In this document: positions 56,991-64,000 of the stretch, one piece after another
Layout of the letters: each line of letters starts with the position of its first letter
Numbering within the stretch: position 1 is the stretch's first letter
Origin: [Mycobacterium] vasticus
GTDB taxonomy: Bacteria; Actinomycetota; Actinomycetes; Mycobacteriales; Mycobacteriaceae
Reading direction: 5' to 3'
Assembly (NCBI RefSeq): GCF_020181595.1
Contig: NZ_CP084028.1
Coordinates: 807,418 to 871,417 of the forward strand
Length of the DNA: 64,000 nt
The notes under the pieces: generated by a model
Database searches by the model: none
What the model saw: only the letters and a program-made list of their open reading frames with translations
What the model was told of the DNA's origin: nothing
Translations under genes and position numbers: made by a program

Positions 56991-58649
56991 GTGAGTTCCC
57001 CATCATCTGCCCTGCACCATGCCGAACAGGTTGAGGAGGGGCAGCTGGTCGTCCGGTTGGACGGCAGCTGCGTCTATTCCCGAATGTCGGTTGGGGGCAA
57101 GGCTCATGGCCTGTCCAAGATCCGGGCCGCGGGTCTGCCGACCCCCGCGGCGTTCACCGTGACCGTCGATGCGTGCAGGCAGTACTTCGATGCTCCCGAC
57201 GAACTCATGGACCGGCTGTGGCCCCAGATCTCTGACGGCGTGGCCTGGCTGGAAGCCGAATCCGGGCACGGCTTCGGGCGCGGCCCGGTGCCGTTGCTGG
57301 TCTCGGTGCGCAGCGGCGCACCGGCCAGCATGCCCGGGATGATGGACACCGTGCTGAACCTTGGCATCAATGACGAGGTCGAACGACTCCTCGCAGACAC
57401 CTGCGGGAAGAATTTTGCGAGGGACACTCACCGGCGATTTCAGCAGTTGTACGGCGAGGTCGTCGCCCCGTCCGATGGTCGGGTTCCCGCCGATCCCTTT
57501 CAGCAGTTGCGAGCAGCGATCACCGCGGTATTCGATTCCTGGAATTCGCCGCGTGCCGTCGCCTACCGTCGGCATCACAACCTCGAGGGCAAGATGGCCG
57601 GGACATCGGTCACCGTGCAGGCCATGGTGTTCGGCAACCTTGATGACAGTTCGGGTACCGGTGTCTTGTTCAGCCGCAACCCGCTCACTGGGGAGGCGCG
57701 GCCATACGGAGAATGGCTGCCCGGTGGGCAGGGCGAGGACGTCGTCAGCGGCAAGTTCGACCCGCTGCCACTGACCGCGCTCGCTGAGCAGCACAAGGCC
57801 GTCTACGCACAACTGTTGGAGGCTGCGTCGTGGCTGGAGGTGCAGGGTGCTGATGTTCAGGACGTCGAATTCACGGTCGAGGCGGGCAAGCTATACCTGC
57901 TGCAGACAAGGGCTGCCAAACGGTCCGCGCGAGCCGCGGTGGTCATCGCAGTGGCTCTCCAGCGCGACGGTCTCATCAGCACCGATGACGCGCTGGCTCG
58001 TCTTACTGCCGCACAACTTGACACCCTGCTGGCGCCGGTGATCGAACCCGCCGCACTGGCCGGTGCCGCCGTGGTCGCCACCGGCTTGCCGGCATCTCCG
58101 GGTGTCGGGGCCGGCCGCGTTGTAGCCGACAGCGAGTCCGCGCAGGATGCCGCCGACGACGGTGAGGACGTGGTGCTCGCTCGCGAAACCACCAGCCCCG
58201 ACGATGTCGGCGGCATGATTGCGGCCCGGGCCATCATCACCGAGCAGGGCGGATCCACCTCCCATGCCGCCGTGGTAAGTCGGGAGCTGCAGACACCGTG
58301 TGTCGTCGGCTGTGGTCAGGGCAGCCTGGCTCCTTTGATTGGTACCGATGTCACCGTCGACGGCGCCACGGGAACCGTCTATCGGGGACTGCTGCCGCTG
58401 GCCCGGCCGTTGGACAGTGACGACCCGGATATGGCGGCATTGCTGAGCTGGGCGCAGCGACGCAGTCCAGTCGAGGTGTTGCAGGATGCTCCCGCTCTCG
58501 ACGCTGATATACCCCGTGTCGACCATCGGCAAGTCGCGAGCCTGTTCGGGGTCCTCGACGGCGGCGCCACGGTAGTCGCCGCCGAGCATCCGTTGCCCGT
58601 GCTGCTGACTATTCTGGAGCGGAGTAGCGAGACCGCGGGCATAGGCTAA
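56991..58649 (+). CDS. ppdK: Short PPDK-like protein (nucleotide-binding + phosphohistidine domains, no PEP/pyruvate barrel)
   Basis: A 552-residue protein of the pyruvate phosphate dikinase family. GGKAHGLSKI near 36, SVRSGAPASMPGMMDTVLNLG near 105-125, FSRNPLTGE near 227 (ATP-grasp-type region), and the mobile-domain motif GGSTSHAAVVSRE with catalytic His425. The C-terminal TIM barrel that binds PEP/pyruvate is absent. M. tuberculosis PpdK (Rv1127c) is also short (about 490 residues, from memory), so truncation is probably natural. Start GTG 56991 with GAGGAG. First gene of the plus-strand arm, directly before the GntR. Its partner substrate is unknown. Confidence 0.85.
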   Translation: MSSPSSALHHAEQVEEGQLVVRLDGSCVYSRMSVGGKAHGLSKIRAAGLPTPAAFTVTVDACRQYFDAPDELMDRLWPQISDGVAWLEAESGHGFGRGPVPLLVSVRSGAPASMPGMMDTVLNLGINDEVERLLADTCGKNFARDTHRRFQQLYGEVVAPSDGRVPADPFQQLRAAITAVFDSWNSPRAVAYRRHHNLEGKMAGTSVTVQAMVFGNLDDSSGTGVLFSRNPLTGEARPYGEWLPGGQGEDVVSGKFDPLPLTALAEQHKAVYAQLLEAASWLEVQGADVQDVEFTVEAGKLYLLQTRAAKRSARAAVVIAVALQRDGLISTDDALARLTAAQLDTLLAPVIEPAALAGAAVVATGLPASPGVGAGRVVADSESAQDAADDGEDVVLARETTSPDDVGGMIAARAIITEQGGSTSHAAVVSRELQTPCVVGCGQGSLAPLIGTDVTVDGATGTVYRGLLPLARPLDSDDPDMAALLSWAQRRSPVEVLQDAPALDADIPRVDHRQVASLFGVLDGGATVVAAEHPLPVLLTILERSSETAGIG

Positions 58650-58666
58650 CCAGGATGCCTATTTAG
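58646..58666. promoter_or_regulatory. GntR promoter element with operator B half-site
   Basis: CTAACCAGGATGCCTATTTAG, an imperfect inverted repeat (CTAAnnAGG-N3-CCTnnTTAG) that overlaps the PPDK stop codon and lies 17 nt before the GntR start at 58683. It shares AACCAGG and TATTTAG with the site at 41387. Confidence 0.6.
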
Positions 58667-58682
58667 ATGCGACAATGACCGT

Positions 58683-59438
58683 GTGCATCCTGACAGTGAC
58701 GCCATTACGCATCCCACCGCGGGCCAGCTGGTGGCCGACAACATCCGCCGCAAGATCATCCTGGGTGAATTTCGTGACGGCGATTTTCTGCCCAACGAAG
58801 CCCAGCTGTTGACGCAGTACGGCGTATCGAGGCCGGTGTTGCGTGAAGCGATCCGGATTCTACAGTCGGAATCGCTGCTGACGATACGGCGCGGCAGCAA
58901 GGGGGGAGCCCGGGTGAACGCGCCGCGGCCGGAGCCGGTGGCGCGCCAGGCCGGGGGCCTACTCCAATACGGTCACACGACCGTCTTCGACGTCTTCCGC
59001 GCTCGCGCGATCATCGAACCACCGGCGGTCCGCTTGTTGGCGGAGAATGCGACAGCGGTGACGATCCAACGACTGCGTGACGCACTGGAACAAGAGTCCA
59101 ACGCCGTCAACGACCCACGGGTGTGGGGCAAAACCCACGGTGCGTTTCACACATTGGTGGTGGAGCTGTCGGGTAGCAACACGCTTGCGCTGTTTGCTCA
59201 CATCATGGCCGAGATCACTGCCGCGCATACCCAGGCCGTCTGGAAGCAGGCCTCAGACGACACGGAGAAGCGCACCGCCGCCGAGTTGGCGCACCGAGTG
59301 CACCGGAAACTGGTGCGACTGGTGGAAGACGGCAAGGCCGCCGACGCCGAGCTGCTGTGGCGTCGGCATCTGGAGGAGACGACCGACCGGATGCTCGAGA
59401 CCCAAGGACAGCGCGAGCTTCTCGACCTCATCGGGTAA
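58683..59438 (+). CDS. FadR-type GntR family regulator (FCD domain), candidate operator B regulator
   Basis: A 251-residue regulator. Winged helix about 8-80 (AGQLVADNIRRKIILGE; YGVSRPVLREAIRILQSESLL) and an FCD domain (THGAFHTLVVELSGSN; HRVHRKLVRLVEDG; RRHLEET). Start GTG 58683; GACAAT at 58671-58676 is 6 nt upstream, so it may be leaderless as well as read from the PPDK promoter. It is encoded at the centre of the three operator B sites and carries a related element in its own promoter. It is the natural candidate for the regulator of the atu-like module (inference). Confidence 0.88.
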   Translation: MHPDSDAITHPTAGQLVADNIRRKIILGEFRDGDFLPNEAQLLTQYGVSRPVLREAIRILQSESLLTIRRGSKGGARVNAPRPEPVARQAGGLLQYGHTTVFDVFRARAIIEPPAVRLLAENATAVTIQRLRDALEQESNAVNDPRVWGKTHGAFHTLVVELSGSNTLALFAHIMAEITAAHTQAVWKQASDDTEKRTAAELAHRVHRKLVRLVEDGKAADAELLWRRHLEETTDRMLETQGQRELLDLIG

Positions 59439-59455
59439 CGCCTATCCATAAGATA

Positions 59456-59471
59456 GCTAACCTGGTTATAC
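59456..59471. promoter_or_regulatory. Operator B, site 3 (upstream of ACAD 59503)
   Basis: GCTAACCTGGTTATAC, 15 of 16 identical to sites 1 and 2, 31 nt before the ACAD start. TATACT within it is a good -10 box. Confidence 0.8.
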
Positions 59472-59502
59472 TTTTCCTCACACTAGGTGGAGGAGAGTGA
59501 AA

Positions 59503-60516
59503 TTGAGCCCCGAACTGCTCGATGAGCTGCGGACAACGACGCGCCGTGCGCTGCGGGCGGCGGCCGGCGATGTCATCGAAGAACTCGACCTGGCCGGGTT
59601 GCTTGTCGATACCGGTTCGGGTGGATCGGGTCTCGGGGAACGCGAAATGGTCTTGGTCGCAAACGAGCTCGGTAGCGCCTTGTCCCCGTCCGCTTTTCTG
59701 CCGACCGCGGTCATCGCCAGCACGTTTCTGTCGCACGCCGACACCGCCGCCGCCGCCGATCTGTTGGCCGCGGTGGTAGGTGGTACGTCGCGTTGTGCGG
59801 TGGCACTGGCCGGCGCCGACACCACAGCGGTCGAGGCGACATCGACCGCTGACGGCGAGTGGTCGGTCAGCGGGAGTACAGCGGCGCTCATTTCGCCATC
59901 TCAAAGTGACGTGCTGCTGACCGTTGCGTCCACCGGTGACGGCGCCGCGCTGTTCGCGGTGGCAATCGAACACGCCGGGGTGACGCCGGCAGACCAGCTC
60001 GATTCCGATAGGGGCCTGGTCGACGTGACACTGGTGCAGTCGCCGGCGCGACAGCTCGCATCGCCCACCGCCACTGCAACGGGAAGCGCGGCGGCTTACC
60101 GGCGGAGCCTGCTGGCAGTGGCCGGGGAGCAGGTCGGTGTGGCGCGAGCTTGCTTGGAGACAGCGGTCGAGTATGCGAAAACCCGGACCCAGTTCGGCTC
60201 GCCCATCGGGTCATACCAAGCGATCAAGCATCGCTGCACCGACGTACTGCTGAATATCGAGCTCGCGGACTCCGTCGTTGCGCAGGCCGCCGATGGGGGC
60301 GCACTCGATGATGCTGAGCTGGCATTCGTCGTAGCTGCCCGAGCTGCGGTGGTTGCCGCCGAATCATGTATTCACATTCATGGCGGCATCGGGTTCACTT
60401 GGGAGCACTCGGCGCACCGCTACCTACGACGGGCACAGGTCAACGCATCCCTGCTGGGCCCATCGGCGTTGCATCGCAACGCTATTGCGGTATCAGCCGG
60501 GTTGACCGGCGCGTGA
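59503..60516 (+). CDS. Acyl-CoA dehydrogenase (small partner subunit type)
   Basis: ACAD-family protein of about 337 residues without SEPxAGSD, but with EYAKTRTQFGSPIGSYQAIKH near 220-240 and IHGGIGFTWEHSAH near 290. TTG 59503 has GGAGG 9 nt upstream; GTG 59497, two codons earlier, is only 3 nt from it and less likely. It heads the operon 59503-62054 behind operator B site 3. By analogy with 18121 it is expected to pair with a catalytic-type ACAD, most likely 55758. Confidence 0.85.
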   Translation: MSPELLDELRTTTRRALRAAAGDVIEELDLAGLLVDTGSGGSGLGEREMVLVANELGSALSPSAFLPTAVIASTFLSHADTAAAADLLAAVVGGTSRCAVALAGADTTAVEATSTADGEWSVSGSTAALISPSQSDVLLTVASTGDGAALFAVAIEHAGVTPADQLDSDRGLVDVTLVQSPARQLASPTATATGSAAAYRRSLLAVAGEQVGVARACLETAVEYAKTRTQFGSPIGSYQAIKHRCTDVLLNIELADSVVAQAADGGALDDAELAFVVAARAAVVAAESCIHIHGGIGFTWEHSAHRYLRRAQVNASLLGPSALHRNAIAVSAGLTGA

Positions 60517-60517
60517 C

Positions 60518-61279
60518 GTGAGCCTGATTCGCACCGAACGCCAGGGCGCCGTGGCCCGGCTGTTGCTGGATTCGCCCGCGAACCGCAACGCACTGTCGGC
60601 GCAGTTGCGCGCCGAGCTGTACCAGGCGCTCCGCGACGCCGGTGACGACGACGGGGTGCGCAGCATCGTGCTGGGTCACACCGGGCCGGTGTTCTGCGCG
60701 GGTGCTGACCTCAAAGAGATGCGCAGCGGCCCGCCCGCGCCCGACACCCCGACTGTTGCGCAGATTCTGGCTGAGATCTGGCGTACTCCCAAACCGGTCG
60801 TGGCCGCACTCGCCGGGGCGGCCCGAGCCGGTGGCTTGGGTCTGGTGGCGGCTTGTGACATCGTCATTGCCAGTGACACAATCAGTTTCGCCTGCACCGA
60901 AGTTCGCATCGGAGTGATTCCCGCGGTCATTTCCGCGGTGCTGGCGCCCAGGATGTCCCCCGCCGCGATGCATCAACTGTTCCTGACCGCTGAACCGTTC
61001 AGTGCGCAGTGGGCCCAGCAGGCCGGACTGGTTGAGCTGATCGTGCAACCCGAGCAACTTGACACCGAAACCCGCCGAATCACCGACGCGTTCGCGCTGG
61101 CGGCGCCGGGCGCGCTGGCGGGCACCAAACGGCTCACGCGCAGCGCGAAGGCAATCGCCGATCTGGAAACCCGGCTCGGCGACTTGGAACAGTTGTCGAC
61201 GCGCTACTTCGAGTCCGCCGAGGGCCGCGAAGGCCTGGCTGCTTTCGCGGCGAAGCGTCCGCCCAGTTGGGCGTGTTGA
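60518..61279 (+). CDS. Enoyl-CoA hydratase, methylglutaconyl/isohexenylglutaconyl-CoA hydratase-like (AtuE/LiuC type)
   Basis: Crotonase of 253 residues. FCAGADLKEM oxyanion segment near 62-71; ARAGGLGLVAACDIVIA then FACTEVRIGVIPAVIS near 105-145. This last pattern, with TEVRxG and PAVIS, is characteristic of the AUH/LiuC/AtuE hydratases that follow methylcrotonyl- or geranyl-CoA carboxylase. It would hydrate the carboxylated product, so it fits the carboxylase at 51269-54839 well. Start GTG 60518, 1 nt after the ACAD stop. Confidence 0.85.
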   Translation: MSLIRTERQGAVARLLLDSPANRNALSAQLRAELYQALRDAGDDDGVRSIVLGHTGPVFCAGADLKEMRSGPPAPDTPTVAQILAEIWRTPKPVVAALAGAARAGGLGLVAACDIVIASDTISFACTEVRIGVIPAVISAVLAPRMSPAAMHQLFLTAEPFSAQWAQQAGLVELIVQPEQLDTETRRITDAFALAAPGALAGTKRLTRSAKAIADLETRLGDLEQLSTRYFESAEGREGLAAFAAKRPPSWAC

Positions 61280-61313
61280 GCGACAACGATATTCGACAAC
61301 GGAAGGTGAGTCC

Positions 61314-62054
61314 ATGACGAGCTGGTCGGGCAAGGTCGCGGTGGTGACCGGAGGTGGGTCGGGAATCGGCGAGGCATGTGCCGAACTGCTCGTCGAACGC
61401 GGAGCCCAGGTGGTGATCGCGGACATCGATGAGGCCGCGGCCGGTAGGGTCGCCGCGCGGCTCGGCAAGGCAGCAATCGCGCAACGCACCGATGTCACGC
61501 TCGAAGCCGACACCCGCGCGATGGTCGAAGCTGCTGTCGCTCATTTCGGACATCTCGACCTTGCGGTCAACAATGCCGGGATCGGCGATTCGAGTCAGCC
61601 GCACACCGCCGATGTCGAGCTGGAATCCTGGCGACGGATCACAGCTGTCGATCTTGACGGGGTCATGCTGTGCATGAAGGCGGAAATCCCGGCGATGCTG
61701 GCCGCCGGCGGTGGATCCATCGTGAATATGTCGTCCATGTTCGGACACGTTTCGATGCCCGGCGGCGGCGCTTACTCTGCGGCCAAACACGCGGTGGTTG
61801 GGTTGACACGCAGTGCCGCACTGGAATATTCGTCTCGGGGAGTGCGGATCAACGCGGTTGGGCCCGGAGTCATCGAGAGCCCGATGACGGCGAGCCGACC
61901 GGATGTGCGCGACGCGGTAGCGGCGCTGCATCCCATCGGCCGGCTGGGTACACCGCGCGAGGTCGCCGCCGTGGTCGCCTTCCTGCTCTCCGATGATGCG
62001 TCCTTTGTCACGGGTTCGTTTTACTCCGTCGACGGTGGGTACACCGCCCAGTAA
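61314..62054 (+). CDS. SDR family oxidoreductase
   Basis: Classical SDR of 246 residues. VTGGGSGIGEA loop near 11, NNAGIGD near 85, catalytic MSSMFG and YSAAK near 138-155, C-terminal SVDGGYTAQ. Start ATG 61314 with GGAAGG about 6-8 nt upstream. It ends the 59503-62054 operon. It may act as the 3-hydroxyacyl-CoA dehydrogenase of this arm, before the thiolase at 62209, but substrate is not determined. Confidence 0.84.
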   Translation: MTSWSGKVAVVTGGGSGIGEACAELLVERGAQVVIADIDEAAAGRVAARLGKAAIAQRTDVTLEADTRAMVEAAVAHFGHLDLAVNNAGIGDSSQPHTADVELESWRRITAVDLDGVMLCMKAEIPAMLAAGGGSIVNMSSMFGHVSMPGGGAYSAAKHAVVGLTRSAALEYSSRGVRINAVGPGVIESPMTASRPDVRDAVAALHPIGRLGTPREVAAVVAFLLSDDASFVTGSFYSVDGGYTAQ

Positions 62055-62208
62055 CGATGCGGGCGCCAGTCGGCTATCCGAAGTGCGATTTTCACGCCTA
62101 GCACTGGCTTAACTCCTGGAACCGTCGCTACCGTGAGCGCGACGGCTGGTCGGTGTCAAACGCTCAGCGTGACGTCGTGGCCCCACATTCCAGCGAGGAA
62201 GTGAACAG

Positions 62209-63375
62209 ATGCGTGATGCGGTCATCGTGGAAGCGGTCCGGACCCCGGTGGGAAAGCGAAATGGCGGGTTGTCGACGATCGCTGCCGCTGATCTGTCGGC
62301 CCTGACCCTCAACACCCTGATTGAGCGCGCGGGCGTTGACCCGGCAGTCATCGACGACGTGGTGTGGGGCTGCGTCAGCCAGATCGGTGAGCAATCATTC
62401 GACATCGCACGTAACGCAGTGCTCGGTGCAGGCTGGCCGGAGACGGTGCCGGGCACAACCGTCGACCGGCAGTGCGGTTCTTCGCAGCAGGCGGTGCATT
62501 TCGCTGCAGCTGGCGTGATCAGCGGCCAGTATGACGTCGTGGTTGCCGGCGGAGTGGAGTCGATGTCACGGGTACCGATGGGCTCGTCTGTTGACGGTAA
62601 ATGGCCCTACGGTGAGGGCTTTCGCGCGCGTTACGGCGATACCGCACCCAATCAGGGTCTGGGTGCGGAGATGATCGCCGAGCGGTGGGGTCTGTCGCGT
62701 GGTCAGCTCGACGAGTTCGGCCTGCAATCACATGAGAAAGCGGCGATCGCCCATGACGACGGCGTGTTTGACGATGAGCTCTTCCCGATCGCGGCACCAG
62801 TCCAGGGCGGCGGCACGAACTGGGTGGTACGTGACGAAGGAGTGCGCCGGGGCGGCTCGCTGGAGGCCATGGCGCGACTGCGGCCGGCGTTCAAGGACGA
62901 CGGGCGGGTGACTGCGGGCAACAGCTCACAGATCAGCGACGGGTCGGCTGCGCTGCTGCTGACCACCAGCGAGAAAGCGGTACAGCTTGGACTGACCCCG
63001 CTGGCCCGCGTTCACACCGCGGTGTTGGCCGGTGACGACCCGGTCATCATGCTGACCGCGCCGATCGCCGCGACCGCCAAGGCACTCCGGCGCAGCGGCC
63101 TGTCCCTTGATGAGATCGGCGTGTTTGAAGTCAATGAAGCCTTTGCCTCGGTACCGCTGGCGTGGCTCGCCGAAACCGGAGCTGATGTCAAGGCGCTCAA
63201 CCCGAATGGCGGCGCCATCGCGTTGGGCCATCCACTGGGCGGTAGCGGGGCGCGTTTGATGACGACACTGATCCATCACATGCGCAACAACCGTATTCGC
63301 TACGGGTTGCAGACCATGTGTGAGGGCGGCGGCCAGGCGAACGCGACGATCCTGGAGTTGATCGAGCGGTCTTGA
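62209..63375 (+). CDS. Thiolase (acetyl-CoA acyltransferase, classical type)
   Basis: Thiolase of 388 residues. Nucleophilic Cys in VDRQCGSSQQAV near 88, NEAFASVP near 310, GGAIALGHPLGGSGAR near 340 and CEGGGQANA near 376, all standard for degradative thiolases, in contrast to the GSG variant at 4899. It completes the beta-oxidation set of the atu-like module. Start ATG 62209 with GAGGAAG upstream; the 154-nt gap before it shows no operator A or B copy. Convergent with the truncated gene at 63472. Confidence 0.9.
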   Translation: MRDAVIVEAVRTPVGKRNGGLSTIAAADLSALTLNTLIERAGVDPAVIDDVVWGCVSQIGEQSFDIARNAVLGAGWPETVPGTTVDRQCGSSQQAVHFAAAGVISGQYDVVVAGGVESMSRVPMGSSVDGKWPYGEGFRARYGDTAPNQGLGAEMIAERWGLSRGQLDEFGLQSHEKAAIAHDDGVFDDELFPIAAPVQGGGTNWVVRDEGVRRGGSLEAMARLRPAFKDDGRVTAGNSSQISDGSAALLLTTSEKAVQLGLTPLARVHTAVLAGDDPVIMLTAPIAATAKALRRSGLSLDEIGVFEVNEAFASVPLAWLAETGADVKALNPNGGAIALGHPLGGSGARLMTTLIHHMRNNRIRYGLQTMCEGGGQANATILELIERS

Positions 63376-63471
63376 AATCCGATGAGTCGGTCTTCTGCGG
63401 TCAACGTTGGACGGGGGAGCCGCGGGGTATTGCCGCCTCCGGTTTGGTGTTTCCGATGTGTGCGGTGCCGG

Positions 63472-63846
63472 TCAAACTTGTTTGAGAATCCGACAGGTCT
63501 CGATCTGGCGCTCGAGGGCCGCCGGCGCCTCGTCAGCCGGCAGCAATAGCGGCATCATGTCGCCAACACTGACCCAGGTCGCACCTGCGTCGACGTAGGC
63601 CTGGATGCTGCTCGCGACTTCCTTCGGATTACCCCAAAACCAGCCACGGCGGCACATGTCGACCGGCGTCTGAGCGACGATCGCGTCGACCGTTTCCTGC
63701 GACTCCTGCGCAGGTAGCAGCTTGAGAGCGTAATGCCAATCTCGCGGGTACACCGGCGTGATACCTTCGGTCTCCCAGTCGCTCTGATTCAGTCGACCGA
63801 ACGCCGCAGTGTCAATGGTCATCGGAAACTGCCCGTGGGCGGACAT
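63472..63846 (-). pseudogene. 5'-truncated LLM-class flavin-dependent oxidoreductase
   Basis: About 112 native C-terminal residues of a luciferase-like monooxygenase (roughly 350 residues when whole): AFGRLNQSDWETEGITPVYP, then WGNPKEVASSIQAYVDAGATWVSVGDMMP split over about 70-100. The first dozen residues of the open frame (MSAHGQFPM) are read from iterated IS-like DNA, not from the gene. The N-terminal barrel, with flavin and substrate sites, is absent, so it is most likely a remnant cut by the element to the right. Expression is doubtful. Confidence 0.72.
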
Positions 63847-64000
63847 GAGGACTGCCCGTAGGTGGCCAATAAGAACTGCCCGGTGGCGGACATGAATCTG
63901 CCCATGAGGGTCTGTCTGCCACCGGTTTGGTTCGGTTCAGCTCAAGGGCTTGACCCCTTTCCCGTGTAGGGCCTGGGCCAGGCGCACGGAGTCGCCGCGG
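63810..64000 (-). mobile_element. End of an IS21-like insertion sequence (partial)
   Basis: CTGCCC occurs four times at 63829, 63852, 63876 and 63898 with 22-24 bp spacing within imperfect repeats of the type GGTGGCGGACATGA(A)nCTGCCC. Multiple short terminal repeats are typical of IS21-family ends. A minus-strand reading frame enters from the right edge (see 63937). The outer boundary is probably near 63810, where TG begins, but is inferred. The element continues beyond the window. Confidence 0.6.
63937..64000 (-). CDS. C-terminal end of a transposition protein (partial)
   Basis: The last 20 codons of a frame entering from the right edge, ending LAQALHGKGVKPLS then TGA at 63937-63939. It lies inside the iterated end, so it is probably the last gene of the insertion sequence, IstB-like or another transposition gene. 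Too short for a firm family call. Confidence 0.4.
   Translation of the reverse strand, partial: RGDSVRLAQALHGKGVKPLS

Noticed and set aside
54857..59468. Operator B as a KstR site
   Set aside because: The spacing is AAC-N3-GTT, one base longer than the AAC-N2-GTT core I know for KstR, and all copies agree with each other instead.
63829..63903. Regularly spaced CTGCCC repeats as a CRISPR array
   Set aside because: Repeats are short and imperfect, period is only 22-24 bp, there is no unique spacer of usual length and no cas gene; an IS21-like end explains them better.

Overview
The window is a GC-rich, densely coded stretch of an actinobacterial chromosome, most likely from a rapidly growing mycobacterium (Mycolicibacterium-type). 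The evidence is the GC bias, frequent GTG/TTG starts, ATGA/GTGA start-stop overlaps, leaderless regulator genes, mycofactocin-type dehydrogenases and a left edge (mntH, a DapB-like dehydrogenase, an SDR) whose order resembles M. tuberculosis Rv0924c-Rv0927c as I remember it. No tRNA, rRNA or CRISPR array was seen, and no stretch over 300 bases lacks a gene.

Layout. (1) 1-2385: backbone operon on the minus strand (SDR, NAD(P)-dependent dehydrogenase, mntH cut by the window edge). (2) 2465-40532: a large acyl-CoA catabolic island. It holds aldehyde dehydrogenases, crotonase, thiolase, CaiB/BaiF CoA-transferases (two are tandem-domain), alpha/beta hydrolases, acyl-CoA dehydrogenases (one fused, one adjacent pair), a P450, a split MaoC hydratase, two acyl-CoA synthetases, an NDMA/mycofactocin-type alcohol dehydrogenase and SDR, an alpha-methylacyl-CoA racemase, an amidohydrolase-fold protein, a leaderless Leu-binding-type protein, an SDR/PEP-utilising fusion and three paralogous proteins of unknown function. 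At least eight copies of one 18-bp motif (operator A, consensus AGTAnnGGATACnGTACT) lie in this region. (3) 40571-44603: a FadR-type GntR, a 17beta-HSD10-like SDR, two TetR regulators and an Asp-nucleophile hydrolase, with strong palindromes in the promoters. (4) 44646-63375: an atu/liu-like module on two divergent arms. It contains both subunits of a biotin-dependent acyl-CoA carboxylase, AtuA, a citronellyl-CoA-dehydrogenase-like enzyme, crotonases, SDRs, more acyl-CoA dehydrogenases, a short PPDK-like protein, a GntR and a thiolase. Three copies of a second palindrome (operator B, GCTAACCTGGTTATA) lie at its promoters. (5) 63472-64000: a 5'-truncated luciferase-like monooxygenase gene abutting the iterated end of an IS21-like element.

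How the genes may work together (inference). Hydroxylation or oxidation (P450, alcohol and aldehyde dehydrogenases), CoA activation (FadD, CaiB), racemisation of a 2-methylacyl-CoA, and repeated beta-oxidation (ACAD, MaoC/crotonase, SDR, thiolase) fit a methyl-branched, isoprenoid-like or sterol-side-chain-like substrate. The carboxylase/AtuA module would handle beta-methyl branches, as in geranyl-CoA or methylcrotonyl-CoA routes. The exact substrate cannot be read from the sequence.

The least explained parts are the two operator families, the three paralogous ~335-residue proteins, and two proteins carrying complementary pieces of a PPDK/PEP-synthase machine.
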